64,000 nucleotides of DNA from Streptomyces sp. NBC_00704 (GTDB lineage Bacteria; Actinomycetota; Actinomycetes; Streptomycetales; Streptomycetaceae): NCBI RefSeq assembly GCF_036226605.1, contig NZ_CP109000.1, positions 7,684,501 to 7,748,500 on the forward strand, read 5' to 3'. This document shows positions 52,191-60,288 of the stretch, piece after piece (positions within the stretch are counted from its first letter, which is position 1; the number at the start of each line of letters is the position of its first letter). A model generated the notes under the pieces. The model was not told where the DNA came from. It ran no database searches and saw nothing but the letters and a program-made list of their open reading frames with translations. Position numbers and translations under genes: made by a program.

Positions 52191-52572
52191 CGGTCCCCGG
52201 ACACGCCGCCGCCCCGCGCTTCTGCCAGAGCCTGCCTCCCCGGCCGTCGGCCGTGTGGCGGCGTGGGGTGCGCAGCACCTCGGAGTTTTCCTGGTGGGTG
52301 TGGTGGGCCGCCAGCGTGCGCACTGTGGCGGTCGGTCGCGACAGTGCACGGTGCATTCGCCGACCGCCACTCGTCCACGCCCGGCCATGGGGGAGCGGTG
52401 CCGTTCCGTGGGTGACAGCCCGAGTGATCAGGTGGCGTGACGCCGGACGCCGGAAAACGTGCCCGCGTTCCGAGATGCAGCACGCTTCCCGTAGTGGCAA
52501 CGGCCCGAGGCGGTCTGTGAGCACACGCGCACGGCCCCGATGTACTCGCCGTTCGGACCGGGGCGCCGTTCG
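52191..52572. other. Convergent intergenic region
   Basis: About 380 bases between converging genes. I see no supported gene or clear terminator. Confidence 0.4.
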
Positions 52573-52827
52573 TCAGCCGTCGTCCGCCGCCCGGTTCGTT
52601 TGCGGCGGCCGCCAGGACAGTTCGATCTCCAGGTCGATCTCGCCGTCCTCCAGCTCGACCTCGATCTCCGTCCGCAGCTCGTCCGGGATCCGCACCGTCA
52701 GCCGACCGGGGCCGAGGTCCAGCTCCGCCTGGCCGCCGCGGCGGAGCGCGGCTGCCAGGGCCTCCAGCTGGTCGGCAGCCTCGACACGCGACAGCGTCCG
52801 CTTCTGTTCGAACTCGAGATCACTCAC
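52573..52827 (-). CDS. Amphi-Trp domain protein
   Basis: The 84-residue protein matches the small amphi-Trp family: basic helical start (EQKRTLSRVEAADQLEALAA), then two acidic beta strands (AELDLGPGRLTVRIPDELRT, EIEVELEDGEIDLEIELSW) ending with the signature Trp. Function is unknown. The GTG at 52827 has GGAGG six bases upstream. Confidence 0.78.
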   Translation of the reverse strand: MSDLEFEQKRTLSRVEAADQLEALAAALRRGGQAELDLGPGRLTVRIPDELRTEIEVELEDGEIDLEIELSWRPPQTNRAADDG

Positions 52828-52919
52828 GCAAGCCTCCCAGAACCAGCAGACGTCTCTCACGCCTCTCTCCGGTCTCATTGTCACGCCGCTCCCCGGCGTC
52901 GGCCTGGCGAGGCGGCACC

Positions 52920-53175
52920 CTCGTGGTCTTGCGAGTGCGGCGGCTCGCGGGACGGCGGACCAAGCCCGCCGCGGACGGTGTCATCGGGCTCGTCCATCTG
53001 ATCGCCCACCGACCTGAAGACCAGGCGGAACCGTTGGAGTACCGGATCTCGCTTCTGCCCACCGACATCCCGGCCCGCCATCACTTCCGGCTGGCGAAGG
53101 GTCCCGCCGGCGCATCGAGCACGACTACCGCGGGCTGGAGCCGACCTGGGACTCGACCACGTCGACGTGATCCGA
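52920..53175 (+). pseudogene. IS701-type transposase remnant
   Basis: Translated pieces match the C-terminal half of IS701/IS4-like transposases: EYRISLLPTDIPARHHFRLA in one frame, RRRIEHDYRGLE in a second and DLGLDHVDV in a third. At least two frameshifts separate the pieces and both ends are missing, so the element is dead. No terminal repeats are seen. It lies between the amphi-Trp and SMI1 genes. Confidence 0.7.
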
Positions 53176-53219
53176 AGTGGACGACCTGGCTCGCCCGGAC
53201 GGGCCTCGGGCCGTAGCAG

Positions 53220-53789
53220 TCAGGTCGAAGTCGCCAGCCATGCCAGGTACCAGTCTCGGAAGTCCGGCCCCGGTGTCAGGCCACCCCAGTCAGGATCGTC
53301 GAGCCAGACCTGGCCGGCGTTCCTCCCCGTGACGACCAGCCGGTAAAAGGTGCCGCAACCGCACTCACCGATGACCAGACTGCCTCCGACCGAGTAGTCG
53401 GCATCACCGTCCTTGCCCGGCCCCGGCCACTCGGTGGTGTGCGGAAACGGCGTGGACAGGAAGCCCGCGCGTCTGCCCTCTTCCCGGAGATCGTGCAGGG
53501 CCTCTTCGTCGTCCACTTCCTCGGTGAGGCCCAGGAGCCCGTAGGCCGGTCCCGCTCCTCCGTCGGCGACATCCTCGACGAAGCGGCGGTAGGAAGCGGG
53601 GAGCCGGACACCATGCTGCTGCTCGAACAGCCAGATCGTGTCCTGCGTCAGAGGAGGCCGAAGGCGATATCCATGGTGTGAGGACCCGAAACGCTGACGC
53701 CCGGGGTCTCCCTGAGCCATGGCGGCGACACGGGCGTGGACCGCGGCGTCGTCCCAGAGCCCGCGGTGGTCGGCCTCGTCATCGGTCAC
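53220..53789 (-). CDS. SMI1/KNR4-family protein
   Basis: The 189-residue protein shows the SMI1/KNR4 (SUKH) pattern: LFEQQHGVRLPASYRRFVED, then GPAYGLLGLTE, GSLVIGECGCGTFYRLVVTG and a Trp-rich end (DPDWGGLTPGPDFRDWYLAW). Members often serve as immunity proteins against contact-dependent toxins. No toxin gene is adjacent, so the role is open. The GTG start at 53789 is chosen because upstream residues lack family resemblance. Confidence 0.82.
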   Translation of the reverse strand: MTDDEADHRGLWDDAAVHARVAAMAQGDPGRQRFGSSHHGYRLRPPLTQDTIWLFEQQHGVRLPASYRRFVEDVADGGAGPAYGLLGLTEEVDDEEALHDLREEGRRAGFLSTPFPHTTEWPGPGKDGDADYSVGGSLVIGECGCGTFYRLVVTGRNAGQVWLDDPDWGGLTPGPDFRDWYLAWLATST

Positions 53790-53928
53790 AGCAGCACGGT
53801 ACTGGCATCCTGACGCGTTGTCGCAGCTGGGTAAGCGGCTTGGTGCGGAGCCTCTGGCGCGGGAGATCGGCTCCGGTCCGGCCCTCTTCAACTGCCGCCG
53901 GTTTGCGTCACCTCTGGGCCCAAGTCAT

Positions 53929-54507
53929 CTACTGGGCCGCCACGATGCGCTCCACGGCGGCGGTCACGAGCTGTTCACGTTCTGCCTCCGTGAAGACGTC
54001 CGGCAGCGTGAGCTGCTCAACGATCAGCCAGTTCAGCGTCAGCATGAGCAGCTTGACGGCCGTGGCGTCGCCAGGGAGGCCGGAAGCCTCGTGATAGGCG
54101 ACATTGGCGTCGATGTCGGCTCGGACTCGGTCGGTGAGGACCTTGCGCAGTTCGGGGCGCCGGGTGGCCTCAAGGCGAAGTTCCAGCAGCGCGAGATAGC
54201 CGGTGCGGAAGGAGGCGACGCGGCCGACGAGCTCACGCATCAGTTCAGCGTAGGTCTCCGGGTCGCGGTCGGCCGCCTGCTGGCGGGCGATCGTGGCCTC
54301 GTCGGGCTGGAGCCGCTCGTAGACCCGGGCGCCGGTCTGAGTGAACAGGTCGTCGCGGCTGGCGAAGTAGTTGGACGCCGTACCGGTGGGAACGCCGGCC
54401 TCCGCATCCACGGCCCGGAACGTCAGGCCGCGCGCTCCTTCTCGCGCCAATACCTCGATCGCCGCGTCGACCAGGGCGGCGCGCCGCTGGTCGTTCCGTC
54501 TCACCAT
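53929..54507 (-). CDS. TetR-family repressor
   Basis: The 192-residue protein has a TetR HTH (AALVDAAIEVLAREGARGLT, FRAVDAEAGVPTGTASNYFA) and a C-terminal helical domain. It is divergent from the reductase gene at 54576, only 68 bases apart, with two GTACTAC-type boxes in the gap. It should repress itself and the reductase. Confidence 0.9.
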   Translation of the reverse strand: MVRRNDQRRAALVDAAIEVLAREGARGLTFRAVDAEAGVPTGTASNYFASRDDLFTQTGARVYERLQPDEATIARQQAADRDPETYAELMRELVGRVASFRTGYLALLELRLEATRRPELRKVLTDRVRADIDANVAYHEASGLPGDATAVKLLMLTLNWLIVEQLTLPDVFTEAEREQLVTAAVERIVAAQ

Positions 54508-54521
54508 TGACACCACTCCGG

Positions 54522-54563
54522 ATGTAGTACTACGTTCAGACCACTTCAAGCAGAGTACTACAC
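54522..54563. promoter_or_regulatory. Paired TetR operators (GTACTAC boxes)
   Basis: ATGTAGTACTACGT (54522-54535) contains the perfect palindrome GTAGTACTAC, and AGAGTACTACAC (54552-54563) repeats most of it 30 bases away. Both lie between the divergent TetR and reductase starts. Confidence 0.7.
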
Positions 54564-54575
54564 GTGAGGATCCTT

Positions 54576-55169
54576 GTGCGAAAGCTCGTGTACTACGTCG
54601 GCGTCTCGCTCGACGGCCGCATAGCCGGCCCCGGCGGCGAATTCACCTTCTTCCCGCAGGGAGACGAGCAGGAGGCCGCCGCCTACTCGACCTGGATGAA
54701 CGCGCTGTACCCGGAGACCGTCCCGACCGCCTACCGCGCGGCCGTCGGTGTCGCCGACGCGCCCAACCGGCGTTTCGACACCGTGGTCATGGGCCTCGGT
54801 ACCTACCGCCCCGCCCTCGACAGCGGGATCACCAGCCCCTACGCGCACCTGCGCCAGTACGTCGTGTCCAGCACCCTCGAGCCGGACACCGACCCGGCCG
54901 TCATCGTCGTGCCGAGCGACCCCCTCGCCCTTGTCCGCGAGCTCAAGGGCGAGGGGGGCGCCGGCCTGGACATCTGGCTCTGCGGGGGCGGCCGGCTCGC
55001 GGGAACCCTGCTGCCCGAGATCGACGAGCTGCTGATCAAGACCTATCCGGTCGTTGCCGGCGCCGGAATCCCGGTGGTCGACGGTGCCTTTGACCCCACC
55101 GTCTTCGACGTCGCCGAGCGCACAGCCTTCCCCAACGGGGTCACCTTCACCCGCCTCACCCGCCGCTGA
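54576..55169 (+). CDS. RibD C-terminal/DHFR-like reductase
   Basis: The 197-residue protein starts RKLVYYVGVSLDGRIAGPGG and contains VVMGLGTYRPAL, VVSSTL and LDIWLCGGGRLAGTLLPEID, the DHFR-like fold of the RibD C-terminal family with its NADPH-binding loop. It is a second member besides the one at 2485. The GTG at 54576 is preferred over 54564 because GAGG is well placed and the conserved start follows. Expression is probably controlled by the divergent TetR. Confidence 0.84.
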   Translation: MRKLVYYVGVSLDGRIAGPGGEFTFFPQGDEQEAAAYSTWMNALYPETVPTAYRAAVGVADAPNRRFDTVVMGLGTYRPALDSGITSPYAHLRQYVVSSTLEPDTDPAVIVVPSDPLALVRELKGEGGAGLDIWLCGGGRLAGTLLPEIDELLIKTYPVVAGAGIPVVDGAFDPTVFDVAERTAFPNGVTFTRLTRR

Positions 55170-55381
55170 CCCGTGAGACGGCGCCACTGCATCCGGCGAG
55201 CCTCTCAGTCGCGAGGGCGCGGAGTCTCGAGGACGGGCCGGAGCTGCTGTCGGTCGCGCGGCGTCGGCAGTTGGCCGGCGGGTTCGCCGGGCACACTTCC
55301 GGGGCCGGCGCCCATCGCACCCCAGGACTGCGCCGTGAGGAGCCGGCCACTTCGGGCCACAGGTCTCATCGGGGTGTCCCG

Positions 55382-55409
55382 AATCTTCTTGCCGAAATCT
55401 TCTTGCCGA
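55382..55409. repeat. Two perfect 14-bp tandem repeats
   Basis: AATCTTCTTGCCGA occurs twice head to tail, ending six bases upstream of the MerR-type promoter. A regulatory role is possible. Confidence 0.65.
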
Positions 55410-55415
55410 GCGCAC

Positions 55416-55446
55416 TTGATCTGGAGCGCGCTCCAGATCTGAGGAT
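55416..55446 (+). promoter_or_regulatory. MerR-type promoter and operator
   Basis: A perfect 22-base palindrome (arms GATCTGGAGCG and CGCTCCAGATC, 55418-55439) fills a 19-base spacer between TTGATC (-35, 55416-55421) and GAGGAT (-10, 55441-55446). Overlong spacers filled by a palindrome are the hallmark of MerR-activated promoters. The start point would fall at about 55453, so the reductase mRNA may be leaderless. Confidence 0.75.
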
Positions 55447-55453
55447 GGGGGGC

Positions 55454-56398
55454 ATGGACATCAACCCCACTGCCTCGCAGATCGTCCTCGGGACGATGGA
55501 CTTCGGCACCCGCGTCGGCCAGGACGAGGCCTTCGCGATCCTCGACTCCTTCGTCGGCGGAGGTGGAGTCTGGCTCGACACCGCGAACTGCTACTCCTTC
55601 TGGGCCGATCCGAGCGGCGTCGGCGGTGCCAGCGAGCGCGTCATAGGCGCGTGGCTTCGATCCCGCCCCGGCGCGCGCAACGCGGTGCGGATCGCGACGA
55701 AGGTCCGGCAGAATCCGCTCGTTCCGCACTCCTGGCCACAGAGCGCAGAAGGACTCTCCGCCCCCGCCGTGCGCATCGGTGTCGAGGGCAGCCTGGGGCG
55801 TCTTGGAGTCGAACACGTCGATCTCCTCTGGGCTCACGCCGAGGATCGCACTGTGCCGCTGGAGGAGACCGTCGGTGCTCTCGGCGAGCTGGTCACGAAG
55901 GGAACGGCTCTGCGCGTGGGGGCGGCGAATCATGCTGCCTGGCGGGTGGAGCGCGCCCGCTCGCTCGCCCGGGAGCAGGGCGTGGAACCGTGGACGGCCC
56001 TGCAACTGCGCCACTCACTTGTCCAGCCGCGCCCGCTCATCCCGCTCGCTGAGGGCGGGCACCGTCTCATGGCCGAAGAGGACCTGGACTTCGCGCAGTC
56101 GGAAGGGCTCACCATGTGGTCCTACAGCTCGCTGATGTGGGGTTCCTACGTGCGCACGGACAAGCCGCTGCCGCAGACTTATGATCATCCTGGTACCGCT
56201 CGAGTGCTGTCGGTTCTGGCCGACGTGGCCCGCGAGTCGGCAGCCACGAGGAACCAGGTCGTCCTCGCATGGCTGATGCGACAGGGCATCGACCCCATCG
56301 TCGGCGTGAGCCGGGTGGAGCAGATCGAGGAGGCACTCGACGCACGCCATGTGCGGCTGGACGACGAGCACCTGGCGCGCTTCGCCGAAGCGCGATAG
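55454..56398 (+). CDS. Aldo/keto reductase
   Basis: The 314-residue protein is an NADPH-dependent aldo/keto reductase TIM barrel: QIVLGTMDFGTRV, VWLDTANCYSFW (Asp and Tyr of the tetrad), IATKV (Lys) and DLLWAHAEDR, in which His precedes Ala-Glu. It ends with the cofactor-binding VGVSRVEQIEEALDA. The substrate is unknown, probably reactive aldehydes. It is first in an operon with the MerR gene at 56421 (gap 22 bases), behind a MerR-type promoter. ATGs at 55445 and 55454 are both possible; 55454 fits the predicted start point. Confidence 0.88.
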   Translation: MDINPTASQIVLGTMDFGTRVGQDEAFAILDSFVGGGGVWLDTANCYSFWADPSGVGGASERVIGAWLRSRPGARNAVRIATKVRQNPLVPHSWPQSAEGLSAPAVRIGVEGSLGRLGVEHVDLLWAHAEDRTVPLEETVGALGELVTKGTALRVGAANHAAWRVERARSLAREQGVEPWTALQLRHSLVQPRPLIPLAEGGHRLMAEEDLDFAQSEGLTMWSYSSLMWGSYVRTDKPLPQTYDHPGTARVLSVLADVARESAATRNQVVLAWLMRQGIDPIVGVSRVEQIEEALDARHVRLDDEHLARFAEAR

Positions 56399-56420
56399 CA
56401 ACGGTCGGACAAGGAGCCTT

Positions 56421-56771
56421 GTGACCACCCTCATCACCCCCGCGGCGGCAGCCAACCGCACCGGCGTCTCCCTCGACACGCTGCGCTACTACGAGCGCGA
56501 AGGGCTGATCGGACCGATCCGGCGCTCTCCTGGCGGGCGCAGGGAGTACACCGAGGACGACCTCTTCTGGATCGGTCTGGTCACGTGCTTTCGTGACGCC
56601 GGCCTCGGCATCGCGGACCTGCGAGAGTTCGTCGCCATCCTGCGCGCCGAGCACTCTGCGCAGGACCGGGTCGCCTTCCTCCGCGAGCGCCGTGCCGCCC
56701 TCGAACAGCGTGTGACGGCGCTGCGCCGGGCCCTGGAGGTCCTCGACGACAAGATCGCCTACTACAGCTGA
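56421..56771 (+). CDS. MerR-family regulator
   Basis: The 116-residue protein has the MerR HTH (AAAANRTGVSLDTLRYYERE, GLIGPIRRSPGGRREYTEDD) and a short coiled-coil dimer helix ending in VLDDKIAYYS, typical of the aldo/keto-reductase-associated MerR group. It lacks metal-binding cysteines at its C-terminus. It is second in the operon and likely activates it through the palindrome at 55418-55439. AAGGAG precedes the GTG. Confidence 0.9.
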   Translation: MTTLITPAAAANRTGVSLDTLRYYEREGLIGPIRRSPGGRREYTEDDLFWIGLVTCFRDAGLGIADLREFVAILRAEHSAQDRVAFLRERRAALEQRVTALRRALEVLDDKIAYYS

Positions 56772-56798
56772 GCGCCACGGCCTCCGCGCTCAACTCGG

Positions 56799-57280
56799 CT
56801 ATTGGGGGAGGCCCTTACGTTGCGGGGCCGCCGCCCGCAACTCCCTCACCAAGGCGCGCACGCCGGCGGATCCGGCCAGTTCGGAGGTGGTGACATAGCC
56901 GACCCGGCGTGTCGGGCGCTCGACGCCGAGATCAGTGATCGTGACCGAGTCCGCTGCTCCGACCAGGGAGAGCGCCGGCATGATCGCCATTCCATGACCT
57001 CCGCTCACCAGGGAGAGCACCGCTCCGTCATCGTCGGCCTCGACGGTCGCCTCCGGGATCCAGTCCTGTGCCGCCCACCAGTCGCGGGTGTACGAGCCAC
57101 AGTTCTCGGCCCAGTCGACCAGCGGCAGCGAGCGCGGGGCGGTGTGACCCGTCGGGTGTACCAGGGCATACGGCTCTTCAAGGAGCCCGCTCGCGACCAG
57201 ACCCGGTGGAAGCGGCACGGAGCCGCCGAGTGTGGCGATGGCTATGTCGGCTTTTCCGTCGGCCACTTCGCCCGCGGTGC
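56799..57280 (-). pseudogene. LysR regulator, effector domain only
   Basis: This frame holds the C-terminal two thirds of a LysR effector-binding domain (GKADIAIATLGGSVPLPPGL, LLEEPYALVHPTGH, LVSGGHGMAIMPALSLVGAA) but no winged helix. Sequence upstream of about 57280 is unrelated. The gene is 5'-truncated and has no credible start. Confidence 0.7.
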
Positions 57281-57384
57281 CGCGCCCCACCTCGCGGTGG
57301 ACTCCTCGTCGTGCTCTTGGCTGATCAGCCCTGAACACACCGAGCGGCCCCTTTCGAGACCGTTCGGCTGGTGCTGGATGAGGC

Positions 57385-57576
57385 TCAGGGGTGATCCGGT
57401 TGCTGCGCCGGAGGCACTCCGCCGCCCTCTCCTCCACCCTTGGTGCCCTTGTCCGCGCCGTGCGGGTGACCGCTCTCGCCGCCGCTCGGTTGGCCTGCCT
57501 TCAACTGGCGGCTGTCCTCGGGGGTGGCGGCACCTTTGTCGTTGCGCCGGAGTTCTGGCTGCTGCGGATTGGGCAT
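57385..57576 (-). CDS. Small hydrophilic conserved protein
   Basis: The 63-residue protein is rich in Gly, Pro and charged residues (MPNPQQPELRRNDKGAATPE, HPHGADKGTKGGGEGGGVPP) and is probably disordered. An AGGAGGTCCGGGC ribosome site precedes the ATG, which makes translation likely. Similar short proteins are common in streptomycetes; function unknown. Confidence 0.65.
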   Translation of the reverse strand: MPNPQQPELRRNDKGAATPEDSRQLKAGQPSGGESGHPHGADKGTKGGGEGGGVPPAQQPDHP

Positions 57577-57730
57577 GCCCGGACCTCCTGTCGGTGGTAC
57601 TTGCTGCGGGTGACCGAGTTCCCAGGGTGATCCGGGTGACGCACGGAGTCCGCCGACAGGTCGCACGCGCAGCCGGACACCACATCGCATCGCATCGCGG
57701 GACGTCGTCGCTGTCGTCGCTGTCGTCCAC

Positions 57731-57775
57731 GTGGGGCACGTGGGGCACGTGGGGCACGTAGGGCATGTGGGGCAT
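57731..57775. repeat. Five 9-bp tandem repeats
   Basis: GTGGGGCAC occurs three times, then GTAGGGCAT and GTGGGGCAT. The array lies 80 bases upstream of the recQ-like gene. Copy number could vary. Confidence 0.7.
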
Positions 57776-57854
57776 GTATCTCCGCATCCCCGCAGCCCAG
57801 AGGGGTACCCGGGGCTGGCTCGCGAGAGAGTCTCGGGGGCCGGGAGGAGGCTTC

Positions 57855-59537
57855 GTGCCCGAAGGCAGACATGAGCGGGTCGCGGAGCTGCGCCGGGTGG
57901 CCCGGGAACGCTTCGGCTTCGACGACCTGGGCCCCGAACAGATCGAGGCGATGGGGACCCTGCTCGAAGGTCGTGACGTGCTGGTCGTCATGCCCACCGG
58001 GTCCGGCAAGTCGGCGATCTACCAGGTGCCGACCGTGGTGCTCGGCGGACCTGCCGTCGTGGTGTCGCCGCTGATCGCGCTGCAACGGGACCAGGTCACG
58101 GGACTGCGTGAGAGCGCCGCCCCGAATGCCGTGGCGGTGAACTCCGCCCAGTCCGAGTCGGCCGTGGACAAGGGCTGGCGAGCCGTCCGGGAAGGCGACG
58201 CCGAGTACCTGCTCCTCTCGCCGGAGCAGCTCGCCAAGGACGACGTGGTGGCGCGGTTGCGTGAGCTGAGGCCCTCGTTGTTCGTCGTCGACGAGGCCCA
58301 CTGCGTCTCCACGTGGGGCCACGACTTCCGCCCGGACTACCTGAACCTGGGCGAGGCAGCCGAACGCCTGGGCCGCCCGCCGGTGCTCGCCCTGACGGCC
58401 ACGGCCGCCGCCCCGGTCCGGGCCGACATCGTCGAGCACCTGCACATGCGTGACGCCCACACGGTGACAGCCGGGACCGACCGGCCCAACATCAGCCTCG
58501 CCGTACGCACCTTCACCGACGATGCGGCCAAACGCGAGGCGGTCTCGCGGTGGACGGCCGAAGCGGGCGGCCCGGGCATCCTGTACACGGCGACCCGCAA
58601 GGACGCCGAAGCCTACGCGCAGCGACTGCGGCAGGACGGCGTGGACGCCGAGGCCTACCACGCGGGGATGAAGGCGGCGGACCGGAGCCGGATCCACGAC
58701 GGCTTCATGGCCGGAGCGCCCGCTGTGGTCGTGGCCACCTCCGCCTTCGGGATGGGCATCGACAAACCCGATGTCCGGTTCGTCGCCCACGCGTCCGTCC
58801 CGAAGGCCCTGGACTCCTACTACCAGGAGATCGGGCGCGCCGGCCGGGACGGGGAACCGGCCCACGCGATGCTGTTCTACCGTCCCGAGGATCTGGGACT
58901 GCAGAAGTTCCTCACCGCCCGTTCCCTCGACAGGGACGCGCTACAGCGGATCATGACCGTCCTGGCCGGCCAGGACGTCCCACAGAGCCGCAGCGGCGTG
59001 GCGCAGCTGGCCGGGCTGTCGCGCCGCAAGACCACCGATCTGCTGAGCCTTCTGGAAGAGGCGGGCGCGGTGACCGTGGAGGGCGGGCGTCGCGCCGTGC
59101 GGGCTGTTCCCGGCCGTACGGCGCGCGAGTCCGTCGAACGGGCGCAGGAGGTGTTCGAGCGGGGGCGACGCATGGACCGGTCGCGTATCGAGATGATGCG
59201 GGGCTACGCGGAGACCCCGTCCTGCCGTCGGCAGTACCTCCTGGGGTACTTCGGCGAACAGCTGGACGGGCCGTGCGGTCACTGCGACGTGTGCGACCGA
59301 TGCTCCGGCACGGACCACGGTGAACCGGCCGCCGCACCCGGGCTCAGTGAACCGGCCGCCACACCGGGGCCGTGTGCGCCGTACGGGCCCAATGACAGGG
59401 TCCGGCACGCCGAATGGGGCGAGGGCACGGTCATGCGGGTGGACGAGGACCGCCTCGTCGTCCTGTTCGAGCAGGTCGGCTACAAGACGCTGTCCCTGCC
59501 GGCCGTCGAGGAGAGCGACCTGCTGGCTGATGCGTGA
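57855..59537 (+). CDS. RecQ-family DNA helicase
   Basis: The 560-residue protein is an ATP-dependent 3'-5' DNA helicase: Walker A TGSGKS (about 48-53), DEAH at 146-149, motif TATA and motif VI EIGRAGRDGEPAHAML. The RQC zinc site follows (CRRQYLLGYF then CGHCDVC). Instead of an HRDC domain the C-terminus carries a small domain (RVRHAEWGEGTVMRVDEDRL, VLFEQVGYKTLSL), like other actinobacterial short RecQ proteins. It should unwind DNA in repair. The GTG at 57855 follows GGGAGGAGG; an in-frame ATG at 57765 begins inside the 9-bp repeat array. Confidence 0.9.
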   Translation: MPEGRHERVAELRRVARERFGFDDLGPEQIEAMGTLLEGRDVLVVMPTGSGKSAIYQVPTVVLGGPAVVVSPLIALQRDQVTGLRESAAPNAVAVNSAQSESAVDKGWRAVREGDAEYLLLSPEQLAKDDVVARLRELRPSLFVVDEAHCVSTWGHDFRPDYLNLGEAAERLGRPPVLALTATAAAPVRADIVEHLHMRDAHTVTAGTDRPNISLAVRTFTDDAAKREAVSRWTAEAGGPGILYTATRKDAEAYAQRLRQDGVDAEAYHAGMKAADRSRIHDGFMAGAPAVVVATSAFGMGIDKPDVRFVAHASVPKALDSYYQEIGRAGRDGEPAHAMLFYRPEDLGLQKFLTARSLDRDALQRIMTVLAGQDVPQSRSGVAQLAGLSRRKTTDLLSLLEEAGAVTVEGGRRAVRAVPGRTARESVERAQEVFERGRRMDRSRIEMMRGYAETPSCRRQYLLGYFGEQLDGPCGHCDVCDRCSGTDHGEPAAAPGLSEPAATPGPCAPYGPNDRVRHAEWGEGTVMRVDEDRLVVLFEQVGYKTLSLPAVEESDLLADA

Positions 59538-59814
59538 GGCGCTCCGGGCGACGAGTCCTGGGTCGCGGGGTCCTCTCACGTCCTCGGTCAGGGGCCTGCA
59601 ACCCCCTGGGGTCGTCCTGCTCCAGGTGGCGTCGGGGCGGGGGAGCGGACCTTGTATCCCCCTGATTGCCGAGCGCAGTGGGGGTACTCGCCACGCGCAA
59701 GCGCTCACCGGGCGGCCATCCGTACGAGCACACGTGCTCAGGCGTTCCTCGCCACAGCGGTGGCCCACCCCCGGTGCGCGCTCAGCCGCCCCCGACCCGA
59801 GGATGTGACCGCAT

Positions 59815-60288
59815 ATGAGTGTCGCTGGGAAATCGCTGGCAGCGGCCGCCGTGGGGCTGGCCGCCGGGGCCTTCGTCGTCGTACGGCGCGCGAAGGCACA
59901 CCCGTCCGGTACAGCCGCCGGCGACCGCTGGCTGACGGTGACGATCAACCGCGCCCCGCAGGACGTGCAGGCCGACAAGCTGCCGGCGCCCCTGCACGAG
60001 TACGGCGACCGCGTCGAGACCCGTGTCCGTCCGGCGCCCGGTGACCGGGGCACGGAGCTGGCGGTGCGACTGAGGCAAGCCGCACCGGACGTCGCGTACT
60101 CGGCGCCGGCGCGGCTCGCCGGCGTCGACCCGCGTCAGGATCTGCGCCGCGCCCTGCGCGACGCGAAAGCGCTGCTGGAGGCGGGAGAAGTGCTTCAGCC
60201 CGACACACCGCCCACCACGCACGACACCCCCGGCGGGAAACTCGTCGGGCTCCTGAGCAGGCGCGCCGACGGGGAGGGAGTGCTGTGA
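59815..60288 (+). CDS. Membrane-anchored hypothetical protein
   Basis: The 157-residue protein has one N-terminal hydrophobic segment (LAAAAVGLAAGAFVVV, about residues 8-23) and a soluble part with a beta-rich pattern (RWLTVTINRAPQDVQADKLP, GTELAVRLRQ) that recalls the SRPBCC/cyclase proteins often linked to zinc alcohol dehydrogenases. It overlaps the downstream dehydrogenase by four bases, so the two are coupled and probably work together. Function unknown. Confidence 0.72.
   Translation: MSVAGKSLAAAAVGLAAGAFVVVRRAKAHPSGTAAGDRWLTVTINRAPQDVQADKLPAPLHEYGDRVETRVRPAPGDRGTELAVRLRQAAPDVAYSAPARLAGVDPRQDLRRALRDAKALLEAGEVLQPDTPPTTHDTPGGKLVGLLSRRADGEGVL

Noticed and set aside
57731..57775. CRISPR-like array
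   Set aside because: The units are 9 bases with no spacers, so this is a simple tandem repeat.
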